Positions 11,446 to 22,785 of a stretch of DNA of 64,000 nucleotides are shown here, piece by piece. How positions within the stretch are numbered: position 1 is the first letter of the stretch; each line of letters opens with the position of its first letter. The notes under the pieces were generated by a model that was given only the letters and a program-made list of their open reading frames with translations, made no database searches and was not told the origin of the DNA. A program made the position numbers and the translations under genes. Origin of the DNA: Liopterus haemorrhoidalis (taxonomy: Eukaryota > Arthropoda > Insecta > Coleoptera > Dytiscidae); assembly GCA_963971575.1 (NCBI GenBank), contig OZ020615.1, forward strand, positions 60,707,379 to 60,771,378, written 5' to 3'.

Positions 11446-12989
11446 TATAAATAACAATAATCGCATACAAAAAATATAATATCTATTATTATTTTAATAT
11501 TGATTGTTTAAAATTGAGTTGTTAATTTCAATTTATTGATTATATTTTTCTAACAAAAATAAAAATTATTCATATCCCTTAGTTTGTATATTTTACTATC
11601 TATCGGTATAATAATGGTTAGAAAATTTTACTATACTACCGAGTAAAATCAACTAAACAATAAAATAAAATTTAAACAAATTAAAAAAAAAAAAAAATCT
11701 AAATATTATTTTTTTTATTTTTGGACTTAGCTACTATGGCCATTATCCAGTAGAAGCATTTTATTTTTGAAAAATTCATGCAATAACCGGGATTCGAACC
11801 CGAGCCCTCATGGCAAAGTTATTTAAATATTTGTATATATTTTATAGGATTAATTAAGAAATTTTTCGTTGTGTTTTTTTTTAAAATTTTTTAGTTTTAG
11901 TAAAATTTTGTTCACTGTTTAAAAAATATTTAGAAATCTCATCTGGTTTTCGATTTACATTTAAATTTAGAAATTTTAACGGCAATTCTTAGTAAAATTG
12001 CACTAAAAATTGAGCTCCTCTTTTTTCCGTGTAAATGACGACCTCGGCATTTTGAAGTCCCCATCAACGGAACTGACTGTACGTACAGTAGATATTTCTC
12101 ATATTTATCATATTGTACGTAAGATTTACAAGATCGTACATCCGATGAAACTAAATTTTATGATTAGAGTTATTTGCGTATTTTCAAAATTCGCGGGGAT
12201 TTCGAAAATGTAACCCCCTGAAGGATCGGCTGTACATATAAGTATAAAAATTTTAATTTCTGTTTCGTTTTTCTTTTTCACAATAACTTATTTGTCAGAA
12301 TTGAATGCATTGAAAGTTTTTCAAACTGCTCCATATCTATAGAGTTTTTAAGTAAAGAAAAAAAACCTCCATGCACGTGTATGAGTGGCAGCTAATGATT
12401 CGCAGAGTATCATGTACCTGGAGCAGAGGCTGAGGGCACACCGTGCACAATATACATGGACAGAGGGCCACTGTGGACGGCCAGAGACCGGCTCAGATTT
12501 TCATGTCTCTTTGAACCGGTGCTGCCGCCGCTAGTTCCCAACCAACCATCATTAATCAACAGCACCCTCTCCTTCCTTCTCCCTTTCCTTCACTGCTCTT
12601 TGTTTAGTGACAGTGGCGGGGTCTGAAGAGGGACAGATAAGGAACATGGGTTCTTAATTTATAAATATAAATGGGGAGTAGAAAAAAAAGGTCCAGCTGA
12701 ATGCTGAATGCTTCTGTAAAAGAATATAAAAATTTTAGATTTTTTAAAAGAAACTTTTTTGACAGTGAGCAAATGAATTTATAAAATGGAGAAACCAAAT
12801 TTGTATATTCATATTTTAGTGATTTGCTTTAGATACATTATTTATCCCTTTTATATTTTTAACTCTTTTTCTAAATATATAATTTTTTCTATAGTCACTG
12901 TTAGAGATGCAAAATACCCAGATATTTATTTTTCGAGGTGAACGAAGGTATTTTACCCGATATTTATCCATTATGGATAAATGTGTGTA
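11446..12989. other. No gene recognised
   Basis: AT-rich. It holds an isolated tRNA B-box-like patch near 11787-11800 without the rest of a tRNA, and a GC-richer patch near 12420-12545. Part of that patch (GCTGCCGCCGCTAGTT) resembles 10172-10190, suggesting an old dispersed repeat. Confidence 0.4.
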
Positions 12990-13707
12990 CGAGGGTTGCC
13001 TTTTATATTTCGGATTTTGTGATCAAAAGCAATTATTTATCAAGAAAAGTGGCTTTATTATTTTTCAAAATATTCTCCATGATCGAAGCACTTTTTCCAC
13101 TCCGATTGATCCATTTTCCACTCCGATTGTCAAATTATGTGGGATCCAATGCAAACAAAACTTTTTGACGGCTAAATGTTCATGCAATAGTGAATGTATG
13201 CTGGTCCCACTAATGCCCAAGGATACCTCATTCTCACGATAAGTCACATGATGATCTTGCATTATCAGTTCAAGCACAGCATCAATGTTTTCCGAAACAA
13301 CAACCAGTTTTGGAGGACCTTTAGGAAATTCGTCCTTAAGCGAACTATGGCCACGATTGAAGTCGGCAAATCATTGATAAACTGTAGTTCTTAATTGTGC
13401 TTCATTGCCAAAAGTCGAATGAAGTTCATAGATGCACTGTTGTTGGGTTAATCCACGTCGAAACTTGTAAAAAATAATGGCTCGAAAATATTTACGATTT
13501 AATTATTATTATTATTATTATCTTTATTAATTCCATTTTTAGTCGTGATGATTTTTTTCAAGTTACTGTAAACAACACAAATAGTGCTCGTACGTCACCT
13601 TCTGAATACGTATACCGTCAAAAATGTCCAACTTTACGATAGAAGCGTCAGTTGCCAGATGGCAGCACTAGACTAGCGCAATCCCGAAATAGAAGAGACA
13701 ACCCTCG
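12990..13707 (-). mobile_element. mariner-like element, internally deleted
   Basis: The ends GAGGGTTGCCTTTTATATTT and, reversed, GAGGGTTGTCTCTTCTATTT begin CGAGGGTTG and are flanked by TA at 12988-12989 and 13708-13709. At 718 bp it keeps the transposase start and its last residues but not the middle. A short (ATT)n run lies at 13501-13521. Confidence 0.85.
13030..13500 (-). pseudogene. mariner transposase, N-terminus joined to last residues
   Basis: The minus strand reads AIFYKFRRGLTQQQCIYELH near the N-terminus, then HVTYRENEVSLGISGTSIHS and HWIPHNLT. After HNLT the sequence jumps to the family's last block, readable in another frame as SEWKKCFDHGEYFEK. All catalytic aspartates fall in the deletion. 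The better-preserved relative at 40128-42558 supplies the missing order of blocks (HNLTEAQKK..., then EWK...EYFEK). It is inactive but may have been mobilised in trans, because both inverted ends remain. Confidence 0.85.
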
Positions 13708-13709
13708 TA

Positions 13710-13971
13710 TGAATAAAGGACTATTATTATTAATCTAGAAGGAATTCTTCTCTCTGTTTTGAAAGATGTCGATTCATTGTCTATTAGCTTAGTTCTGCTA
13801 ACCTAATAAATAATACCGCTAGATAGAGTCCCTCTTATGACTACTTGCCTATAGTAAAGAGGAATGCATAAAAAGGTACCATTTATATTTTAGTAAAATA
13901 TTCTGGACTAAAACATATCTATATTTTATAATTTTCATAGAACAATAAACAAAAAAAAATGAGATACACCA

Positions 13972-13972
<1 letters not shown>
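13710..13972. other. No gene recognised
   Basis: AT-rich sequence between the mariner and a dinucleotide run. Confidence 0.4.

Positions 13973-14028
<56 letters not shown>
13973..14028. repeat. (TA)n microsatellite
   Basis: An uninterrupted TA dinucleotide run of about 56 bases. Confidence 0.95.
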
Positions 14029-14030
<2 letters not shown>

Positions 14031-14533
14031 GATTCTGCGTTTACAAAAATCAATTTTAATATCATTTTAACAGATCTAAGTGACATAATGCCTTATGCCA
14101 AAACTTTGTGTCATTTAATGAATAACCGCCCCTGTTATTATGATTTTAAAGTGTAATAAGAAGTTATCTTATTAATCGTTTTAATAACGACCGGTATTAA
14201 TATTGCTGTCATTGAAACTGGGGTTCGATCCTCTAGCTGCATCTCTCCGTAAAGTAGGGGGAGGAAATGATATCTACTGGCTTATTTTTCCATTTTGCGG
14301 ACTTCAAAATTATCATGTTACATGTTATTAATTAAATTTTAATTCAGTGTAAACATTACCTATGTATAACGATGATTAAGCAATTTGTAATAACTCAGTC
14401 ATTACAGATAATAAATTATAACTTACAGTTGCTTCCAGTTTAAATTTGCGCATAAAAATATTTGAATTTTGATAGATGATAGATGAGAATCTGAGAAGTT
14501 GTCTCATAGAATAGGTAATTTAATGGGTAATGG

Positions 14534-14952
14534 TAGGCTGACCAGACGTACTCTTTTTTAGAGTATTATACTTTTTTTAAAAATAATATTCTCTATACCC
14601 TTACTTTTAATTAAAAAAAAAAAAAACGAATATACTCTTTTTTGCATGTCACTTTTTGTAGAGTGAGGATCTTTTTTTGCCTCAATACTTGTATTTTTGG
14701 AGTGAGGACCTTTTTTTGCACATCGCTATCACTTTTGGAGAAGAACCTTTTTTTTTGCTCATTACTTGTATTTTTGTAGAGTGAGGACCTTTTTTTTGCT
14801 CATTAGTTGTATTTTTGGAGTGAGGACCTTTTTTTTGCTCATCACTATCACTTTTGAAGTGAAGACCTTTTTTTTTCATCACTTGTATTTCTACAGTGAT
14901 GACCTTTTTTTTAGCACACTCTATTTCTGTAAAAAAAAATCTGGTCAGCCTA
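14534..14952. mobile_element. hAT MITE, 419 bp, carrying a minisatellite
   Basis: The ends TAGGCTGACCAGA and TCTGGTCAGCCTA are exact inverted repeats, flanked by perfect 8-bp duplications GGTAATGG at 14526-14533 and 14953-14960. Most of the interior is the minisatellite array below. No coding capacity. Confidence 0.9.
14645..14925 (+). repeat. Minisatellite, ~38-bp unit, about 7 copies
   Basis: The unit is roughly GTGAGGACCTTTTTTTTGCT followed by CATCACTTGTATTTTTGGA, with varying T-run length and small changes. The same unit occurs, in one to three copies, in the MITEs at 5215-5391, 38248-38559 and 40730-41044 and at 19085-19225. Open frames through it are artefacts of the repeat. Confidence 0.9.
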
Positions 14953-15068
14953 GGTAATGGGTAATTTTGAATGTTATCGTAAAGCTCAAAGCTGAAGCTT
15001 GGTAAACTTATGGGTGAATTTGGCACTGAGTAGGGTTATCATAAGTGTTTTGACTAGACATTTTGACA

Positions 15069-15275
15069 ATAATTTTGCGTCGTTAGCAACTTGAATGCTT
15101 CACCTAGAGAGATTTTCTATGTACCTCCAACAAATTTTTATAAATATTGGAAGATAATTTAATTTTGTTAAACCATCAATAATAAAAATATTTGATCCAC
15201 AAGGCCCCGGAGGGATTCGAACCCTCGATCTCCTGTTTACTAGACAGGCGCTTTAACCAACTAAGCCACGGCGCC
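15069..15275 (-). repeat. tRNA-Thr-headed SINE candidate
   Basis: The minus strand starts with a tRNA-Thr-like head (15202-15275) and continues with CTTGTGGATCAAATATTTTT and an AT-rich body containing CTCTCTAGG. The body is shared with 10412-10600, so the tRNA-like block travels with a repeated tail, as in a SINE. Target duplications were not resolved. Confidence 0.55.
15202..15275 (-). tRNA. tRNA-Thr(AGT)-like sequence, probably a SINE head
   Basis: A 74-base cloverleaf. The anticodon stem CCTGT/ACAGG encloses loop CTAGTAA, anticodon AGT. The A box TGGCTTAGTTGG and B box GGTTCGAATCC are intact. The T stem GAGGG/CCCTC pairs perfectly. The acceptor stem GGCGCCG/CGGGGCC has one G-G mismatch at the fourth pair. 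It could be a functional gene, but the shared 3' flank with another repeat copy argues for a tRNA-derived SINE or tRNA pseudogene. Confidence 0.7.
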
Positions 15276-17011
15276 GATATGTTATCATAATTATTGCAAG
15301 TATGTATTTCGTAAACAAGATTATGCAAAATTTGTCAACTTGTGACATCACATTTGATAACTGCACTTATCGTCAAAACATTGTTATCAGAAGAGGTAAT
15401 AAACAGGACCGGCCTCCTGCATAAATTGGCCCAGGTGCAAGCAATCATTTAGAACCAGGGTCGGTGTAAGTAGTTGTGCAAATTGTGCGCCGCACAAAGG
15501 CGCCTAACAGAAGGGGCGCCGTGAGACTAAAATATTGTCGGAAATATAAAAAAATTTCGAAACGTTGTAGCTAAATGGGCTGTCAAAAGCTGACCATCTT
15601 TGGATTATGTCGCAATTGTGCCTATCGGTGAAAATATGAATGAGCCTTTCTTAGGGTTTTGTAGGTATGTCCAAAAAACTCTTATAACGTCTGAATACAA
15701 ATACTTTTTTTAAGGAAAAACTATATGTAACAATTTTTTTTAGTATTTAAAATACTACGTAGTTGAAATACAGTTCACAACTCTTAAAATGCAATTTACG
15801 GCAATATTATTAAAAGTTGAAAGATGATGAAAAGGTAAAATAGAATGAATAACACAACAAAACAATCATAAACACAATACGGCGCCATCGTTTTTCTTAG
15901 CAAGAGCTGAATAAAATAAATGTAAATTAGGCAACTTGTTATACTCCTCGGGGCAAATCCCCCTTTCGTCTCCACTCCCCTTTTCTTCCTTGGCGAGGTT
16001 GCCAGCTGTAAAACACGCTAATCGTTGAAAACGCGGTAGAAATGTTATTCATTATTCCCTAATACTTTTTCCATTTGATTTGTATAAATTATCAACAAAA
16101 GAATATATATGCATTATGTTTTGGGTTCATTGCATATTTAACACTTTTACAACATTAGGCAACACCGCTCCCATAAGAGCAATACTGCATTCTCACCTTT
16201 GAACGGACAAAAGGTTTGAATGTTTCATCATGCTGACTTTTGGAAATATAAATTGAATATAGAAAAGATATTAAATATTTATATTTTTTGCAGAGAATTA
16301 TAAAAGTGAATATTAAAAATTATATCCAGATAATAAATAATTAAATCAGTCACGCTTAAACTCCTTCAATTTTTTATCTTATTTAAAACAAAAAAAAAAC
16401 TATAATAAAACCGGAACATCAGTCGTGACCATAGTTTGTGAACACAATCTGTCGGTATACATCAAAAGCTTCCGTTGTTTTGATTAAAATTTTCATAGTA
16501 TTTCAAGCATTCTTTTTCCTTTTAAAGTTTTAAAAGATAAGCGCACAGCATGGCAGCGGTTCGCGTGAACTCAGGTGTCGTGACTAAGCTTACATGCATG
16601 CATCGCGGGTTGAAGACCAGCAGGGGTAATCGAACAATAGCTCTTTACGAGCCTGTATCGTTGCGATGTTGCATTGAAATATGGAGCAGTTTATAAAATA
16701 AGGTACAAGATGTTTTATTGTGTTTTAATATGTTTGTTTTATAATAAAAAACAACAACTGACGTTGTGTGTTTAAAATTATTTGCAATTATACTTGAAAT
16801 AGACTCACAGTCATGAGTACTTTTGCTAGTTTGTACGGACAAATATTTGAATACCATGATAACTGGAAAACATTAATTAACGTTATCTATGGTGTCTATA
16901 AAATTCATTATAACAATACTTGTGATTATACCTTAGATATAAAATCGTTTCAGTACTGTATTTTTAATTTTGCAAAATTATTTTTGAATGAGGAAAAGGA
17001 TGTATATAGGT
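15276..17011. other. No gene; one small repeat B fragment
   Basis: A repeat B end (AGGGTTTTGTAGGTATG, then CCAAAAAACTCTTATA) lies at about 15652-15705. A possible hAT-like end (CAGGGTCGGTGTAAG) lies near 15465 and has no partner. The remainder shows no recognisable coding or RNA gene. Confidence 0.4.
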
Positions 17012-17017
17012 AGTGTG

Positions 17018-17480
17018 AGTTTTCACACATTTCAGGGTCTGCAGGTATTTAGTAAAAGATGACGGTCAACAGGGGCCCGAATACTAAATGTATGGAGCAA
17101 TATTTTTTGCTGTTAACGCGTCAAAATGAATAATATATTGAAAATAATTTATGGTCTGTTAAGCTATGTATTTTTATCTTATTTAAAAAGAAATAATATA
17201 TTTACTTACTAAGAATCTTCATTTAATATACTACATGAATTAAATAAAATTTAAAAAAAAAATCAAAAATCATATTTTAAATAAAAACTATTCCGGGTCA
17301 CACCAATGTGCATTACTTCAGATTTTTTATCAATCCCTCTGGGGTAAAATTTTATGAAAATCTCACTTAAATAGATAGATTAAAAAAATTACTTTTCGTA
17401 CCTTAATCTTCGTATTCCTGTTGAACTTTTTTGGTTTACATCAATGTAAATTATTGAGAATTTATTCATATTTTTAGAGC
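17018..17480 (-). repeat. Repeat B, copy 2 (partial)
   Basis: It begins (plus strand) with the reverse of the family's right end: GTGAGTTTTCACAC, then CAGGGTCTGCAGGTATTTAG. It includes the internal block with GGGTCACACCAATGTGCATT. The (CTGT)n end is not present. Confidence 0.6.
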
Positions 17481-17757
17481 CTCTTTAAGGAAACTCGTTA
17501 AGGCCTCTGTGAAATAGAATAGGGTTGTATTGTGGTGCTGGGTAGAGTAGAAAAGTTTTTTAACAAATTTCCTAAACAAATCTAAAACGAAAATCAAATT
17601 TTGAGTTATTCTAAGATCTAAGAAGCTTTCATATTCAAAACAATATACATCTTTATTCGTCAAATATCAAATATAAAGGCGGATCAAATATAAATCCATG
17701 TAAAAGTACAATACGTGCAAATATCATCGAAATGCTTGTGGCCGCCTACAGACCAAA
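17481..17757. other. No gene recognised
   Basis: AT-rich sequence between repeat B and the THAP mini-element. Confidence 0.4.
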
Positions 17758-18711
17758 ATAGGGGATAGGCAAGATTTAATTTTAATTTTTTATTATATTC
17801 CTCTTGTTGCATATAAACATAAAAAACAGTTTTGCATTTTTTTTTTTTTTTTTGTAATTTGAAGGCTTAAAAAAATCATAAATGTATGTAGCGCGCGAAA
17901 ACGACATTTGACGTCATACCCCTTCTAAGTGACACAGTACACTACTAGCCTACCCAGTGTACAGCGTGCAGCCTACATAGTCTGTTGTGAAATTATTTGC
18001 TTGTATAACTTTTATAAGTTATGTAAAGTTAGACTTATTTTAATTAAAATAAAGTTTAATTCTATAAAAAATAAAAACAATTTATACATGTTTACCGAAT
18101 TAAATTTTATATTAAAGTATATAAAATATGGAAGATCCAGGCCCCAGTACTTCGAAACATAGTCGAAAATATTGTTTAGTACCGATGTGCACAAATAGTT
18201 CAAATAGAAATCCAAAAAAACAATTTATACCATTACCTGATGGCGAAAAACAACAGAAAAGGCGAAATTTGTGGTTGAAATCTACAAGGCGAAATAAAAC
18301 CGATATTTCAGAAAAAAGTAAACTTTATGTTGTCTGCATAAATGCATCAATGTTCCGTAAATTATCACTCTGAGCCCTAACAAAATCTGCCATTTTAATA
18401 ATAAATGCGTGAAAAATTGTTTAAAAACAAATACAAAACTCTCGAACAATACAATATACACACGTAAAGATTATGTTGTAGCTGTATCTGTGACGTCAAA
18501 CCCCAGTATTTTGACGTCATACTCAGTCGTATTTACTCGGCAACCTTCGCGCCGTGGTCGGCTTATTTCAAATTTACAATATTTTAATTAAAAAAATTGG
18601 CTATAATATTAATTAAAATGTGATTTTTGTTTTTTCAGGTGACATAACTAACATTAACATATCAAAAAAATATAGTTTTAAGGAAATATAAATTTTATGC
18701 GTATCCCCTAT
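17758..18711 (+). mobile_element. THAP mini-element, copy 1
   Basis: The ends are ATAGGGGATAGGCAAG and, reversed, ATAGGGGATACGCATAA. The same unit occurs inverted at 29813-30749, so these are two copies of one dispersed DNA element of about 950 bp. It carries a THAP-domain exon but nothing else recognisable of a transposase. TGACGTCA palindromes lie at 17909-17916, 18491-18498 and 18512-18519. Target duplications could not be read with confidence. Confidence 0.75.
18128..18373 (+). CDS. THAP-domain peptide, probably an orphan transposase exon
   Basis: The frame starts MEDPGPSTSKHSRKYC and continues VPMCTNSSNRNPKKQF, then RRNLWL. THAP domains are C2CH zinc-binding DNA-binding modules found at the N-terminus of P-element and Kolobok-type transposases and some host proteins. 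The first cysteine pair (C-x4-C, residues 16 and 21) and the aromatic NLWL block are clear. The second zinc pair (C-x2-H) is not intact. In the second copy the frame meets GTAAGC, a good splice donor, at the same point, so this may be exon 1 of a transposase gene whose later exons were lost. I count 81 codons here. The two copies share most residues, and whether the peptide is made is unknown. Confidence 0.6.
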   Translation: MEDPGPSTSKHSRKYCLVPMCTNSSNRNPKKQFIPLPDGEKQQKRRNLWLKSTRRNKTDISEKSKLYVVCINASMFRKLSL

Positions 18712-19084
18712 TGAGATTTAGCAAAAATACATGTGCTTTTGCTAAACGCAATCAGTTGGGTGCAAAGTTGACGTGTTACGGATGTTCGATTTACGTTATA
18801 TACCGATATTTAAAAAAAAAGATTGTAATTCTTGATTAATAAATATACTCGAAAATATCAGAATTATTGTTCTTATTTTACCTATATAAAACTTTTGGCA
18901 TATATAAACCCTTTTGGCACTACCTGCCCAGATGCAACTCAGGGCGGGCTTATCATCTATGTGTCTACAGGTAATAAGTTACACTTAAGTTTAAATTTGT
19001 GTTAGTGACCCTCCGTAAAGAAAGAGTCCAACTAAGAGCCTTATAGAATCTTATGGAGCCTTTCGGAGGAGGGTGACCATTTTC
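18712..19084. other. No gene recognised
   Basis: AT-rich sequence. A hAT-like motif GGAGGGTGACCATTTTC near 19067 may be an element end, with no partner found. Confidence 0.35.
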
Positions 19085-19225
19085 TTAAGAAGGAAATGCA
19101 GGACAAAGCAAAAAAAAGGTCGTCACTTTCCAAATATAAGTGAAGAGCAAAGAAAAAAGGTCCTTACCTCCCAAATCCAAGTGAAGAGCAAAAAAAGCAG
19201 GTCCTCATCTCCTCAAATACAAGTC
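19085..19225 (-). repeat. Minisatellite, ~3 reversed units
   Basis: Three diverged copies of the unit described at 14645-14925, in the opposite orientation (AAAAAAGGTCCTTACCTCCC and AGTGAAGAGCAAAAAAAGCA types). They adjoin the possible hAT-like end near 19067. Confidence 0.7.
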
Positions 19226-19660
19226 AATAAAATCAAAAGTTAGAATGCGGGACTTACTATTTCAACTATACCATATTTTTTCCCAACTTTTTTCAGGTAT
19301 ACACAACAATGCTTTAAATTCCCCATGCCACAGTTCTTTCAGCTACATCATCAAAGACATGTCAGTTACAAAGAGGATGACAGCGCGACTCATTCGACAC
19401 CTATGTGTCCCCGGATCTAGTGATCTTCTCCGTCCGTCTCTCCGATCCATCTATCATGGCGTGTTCCCGGTGGCGCGAGCTTTAAACACGGTGGTCCCGC
19501 TCTAGCCCACTCACCAGATACTGCTATCTCCGCTATGGCATTTAAATCATGCTGATGCTACGATCTCATGCTAAATACAGGATTCAGTTCATTTATTTAA
19601 TGGTAATTGTAGATGGTGAATGATTTAATGATGTTTAGAAAAGATTTGAGATTATAAAAA
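19226..19660. other. No gene recognised
   Basis: A moderately GC-rich open stretch at about 19245-19505 resembles no family I recognise. Confidence 0.35.
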
Positions 19661-19686
19661 TTACACTGGTCAACAAATTTAAACTT

Positions 19687-19880
19687 TTTACCGACCGTCA
19701 ACATATATAAGGGAGGTTTGTGATCATACCGATTTTGACATTTCGAGATTTCCATGGATCTCCACGAATTGAGGTCCCTACATAACGTTTTGACTATTTT
19801 TAGCATGATGTCTGTCGGTCTGTCTGTCCGTCTGTCTGTCTGTCCGTCTGTCTGTCTGTCTGTCCGTCTGTCTGTCTGTC

Positions 19881-19915
<35 letters not shown>

Positions 19916-20336
19916 CCGTCTGTGTACACGTGCAGAGCAAATTCGGCTGAAAGGATTTTTATGAAACTTCATATTTAAGCTTCTGCCATCAATGGCACGA
20001 GTTGATCAACTTTTGGTAAAAATCGGTTGACGAAAAATGGTTGAAAAAAATCGACTTGTGTCGATTTTAAGATTTTTGTGAATATTTCACAACAGAAAAA
20101 TATTTCGAAAAAAATTATTGAACAAAAGTTGCTATGAAAGCAATAACTAATAACTTTTATTTGAGACGTTTTTCGAAAGTCTCAATTTTTTCATACTTAT
20201 ATGTAACGTTTCCGTGGTCATGATAAATAATATCTCTGTTAGAAAATATTAGGCCAAGTTATTTCTACTCTGCTGCTAGAATGTATTTTATATAAGTACT
20301 TTACGATGGCGGTCGGTCATGTGGTGGCCACAGCTG
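19687..20336 (+). repeat. Repeat A, copy 2 (long)
   Basis: It starts TTTTACCGACCGTCAACATA and has the conserved GATCATACCGATTTTGACAT block. A (CTGT/CCGT)n tract at 19808-19922 is followed by CACGTGCAGAGCAAATTCGG and by AT-rich sequence. It ends at GGCGGTCGGTC...GGCCACAGCTG. This is the reference unit for the family in this window. Confidence 0.85.
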
Positions 20337-20445
20337 TTTTTTTTTTGCTGACTTAGATCTGATACTTGTTTTTAACTAATTTTGGGGTGCTGATTTCAAA
20401 AATGTTAACAGTTTCTGCCTATCACGTCAAATTTTTGTTCTATGG

Positions 20446-20775
20446 TTGACTAGAAATGAGAGTTAACTAGTGTCGATTTTAAGATTTTTGCGAATATTTC
20501 ACAACAGAAAAATATTTCGAAAAAAATTATTTAACAAAAGTTGCTATAAAAGCAATAACTACCAACTTTTATTTGAAACAATTTTAAAATCATCATAAAA
20601 CGAAAAAAATTTGAAAAATTTTTCGGAATTTTTTCATACTTATATGTTTCCATGGTCATGATAAATAATATCTGTTAGAAAATATTTGGCCATGTTATTT
20701 CTACTCTGCTGCTTGAATGTATTTTATACAAGTACTTTATGATGGCGGTTGGTCCTGTGATGGCCACAGCTGATG
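20446..20775 (+). repeat. Repeat A, copy 3 (right half)
   Basis: It begins inside the unit (GTTGACTAGAAATG) and continues through TGATGGCGGTTGGTCCTGTG to GGCCACAGCTGATGTG. It runs directly into the complete right end of the composite element. Confidence 0.8.
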
Positions 20776-20857
20776 TGATATTTGAGTTCAGCAGCACCAA
20801 ATTAGTAAGAAACAAGTCTTAGATGTAAGTCAGCAAAAATTGTGTTGACCAGTGTTA

Positions 20858-22756
20858 TTGGTCTGTTTCAGTAAAAAGTAAATATCGAAATAATTTACAA
20901 ATAATTGAAAAATTGAGTAAAATCTCATATAAAAGCGAACAAAAACTAAATTTTATTTTTGGAAGAAAGAAAATTTAGATTATGTTTAACAGATGCTCGG
21001 TAAGTTCCACAAAAACTAAATTATTAAACGAGATTAAATAAAAATTTAATCTCAGTCAGTGCAAGTATAATATAATTATTTCATTGTCGAGAGATTATCA
21101 CAAATAAACTTGAAATCTAGCAGAAATTATATTATTCTGTTTGTTATTTGTTATTTCCTGTATTTAATTTTAGATTTAGTTTATGATTAATTCTTTACGA
21201 TGACATAACTGTTGAATTATCGAGTGAGCTTAATGGACCTTACATTTTTTTATATAAAAAAATAAAATTATTTTTCTGCGAATTCTAACAAAAACGTCAA
21301 AATAGAATTTTATTTAACAAGCATATAATGTAGGCAATATTACACGAGGATGAAGTTGACAACAAGAGCTTTAATCAAGGCAAGGGTTTTAATCACCCAA
21401 AAAAATATTGAAATAATAACAATATATTATATCAGGTCGTCAAGGATGAAATTTGTAGTTAATAATATTGCTAACTTTAACAGCTTATTATTTGACATTG
21501 GCTTAATATTTTACCGTTTTTTTTTTTTTCAAAATAACAATTATTTCCTTAAATTTTAACCATACCTTAAGTCGCAAAAAATCGTGGAATCGCATTGTTT
21601 TCCTACGTTTTAAGGTAAGCTGAAATTTTAAAGAAAACTGGTGCAATTGGGCATTAGACTCGAATGCCTCTATTGTACCATCTTTCCTTAATTTTTAAGC
21701 ATTTCTTAAATCGCAAAAATACGTAGCAAGGCTTTGTTTTTATAGATATTTTTGCGTTTTAAGGAATCTTTAAAATATAAGCAAAGCTGGTGCAACTGAA
21801 AAGTTTACTCTTAGTTCAATGCATATAGTTAATATTTTCAAATGTTGTTTTACATCTTTATTTTTACTGAAATATTTCATTATATGTTTAGGAATTTCAT
21901 ATTTTCTAGTGACTAATTCCAACAGCTGAAAAAATTTCAGTTATAAAATAAAACTCGTTATAAAACCGAGCCTGCTTTCAAAAATATTTTCATCCAAGTA
22001 AAAAAAGAGCAAATATCCCCGAAGCAAATTATAATGGATGAAGGGGAAAAGAAATAAAGAAAATAGAAATGAAATACTGTCAGAGCAGAAGAAGTACCTA
22101 AGAGAAGGAGAGATTACGTCGACAGAGGGTTAACTGAAGGGTAGATATAGAAGCACAACTCAGTCTTTACGTTTGTTCGTTCGTTGGTTTCGAGCGTTCG
22201 TTTCTTATATGCGGCTATATTCTTTTTTTCTCTCTCTGGGAAAAGTTTGTTGTTTGAAGCAGCGCACTGCTAAACGATCATTAATCATGAACAAGTTTCA
22301 GAGAGTGACTGACGTAGGGGGCCCCACAGCCAGCTATGTTCCCTACACTGTGTTGCCTCCCTCCTCCCCTCGCCCCTTGGCCCCTCGTCCCTTCACCTAC
22401 CTACCAAGCTTCCTTCGCCGCGCACACCACCGTGCAATTCGCCGTTTCGCTTCGAGGATCGAACAATGATTTCAAAAATACTGGATTATGCATCCAATGC
22501 ACTTTTAGAAAAAATTCTCTACGCATACAGATAATGATTTAATTTAGCAGAAGATTAACTGAAGTAAATATTGGTGTACAATTGGCCTGGGCAAGATAGC
22601 GGTTCACCGGTGGACCGCGAAGACATATTTTTGTAAACACCTGAGTTAAGAGAAATGTATCGTAATTAAAAAATATATTAAACCATCAATCCATCGTTAT
22701 TCTCTTTTTTTTCACGGTTTTGGTTATACATGATTGATAATTATATTTAAATATAT
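20858..22756. other. No gene recognised
   Basis: Mostly AT-rich. Patches near 21555-21630 and 21690-21790 contain facing copies of CTTAA...CGCAAAAA and TTTTTGCGTTTTAAGG words, possibly an old fold-back MITE. A C-rich patch lies at 22340-22450. A hAT-like patch (GGTTCACCGGTGGACCGCG) near 22602 has no partner. Confidence 0.35.
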
Positions 22757-22785
22757 TAATGATAATAATAATAATAATAATAATA
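22757..22785. repeat. (ATA)n microsatellite
   Basis: An ATA run adjoining the 5' side of the R2-like LINE fragment. Confidence 0.9.

Larger units (their letters stand above)
19664..20854. mobile_element. Repeat A composite with complete ends
   Basis: The outer ends CACTGGTCAACA and TGTTGACCAGTG are exact inverted repeats. They are flanked by TTA at 19661-19663 and 20855-20857, a 3-bp duplication that would suit a PIF/Harbinger-type element. Inside are two repeat A units (19687-20336 and 20446-20775). Between and after them lies a block present in both orientations (around 20345-20410 and 20783-20836), so the copy is rearranged. No transposase was found. Confidence 0.6.

Noticed and set aside
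14682..15026. Open frames of 114 and 63 codons with repeated KKGPHS-type residues
   Set aside because: They are translations of the minisatellite in the hAT MITE. The periodicity comes from the DNA repeat.
16545..16640. Possible tRNA-like B box in GCGGGTTGAAGACC
   Set aside because: The core GTTCRA is absent and no A box or fold was visible.
19597..19978. Open frames rich in TDRQTDRQ or LSVCPSVC
   Set aside because: They translate the (CTGT)n tract of repeat A in different frames.
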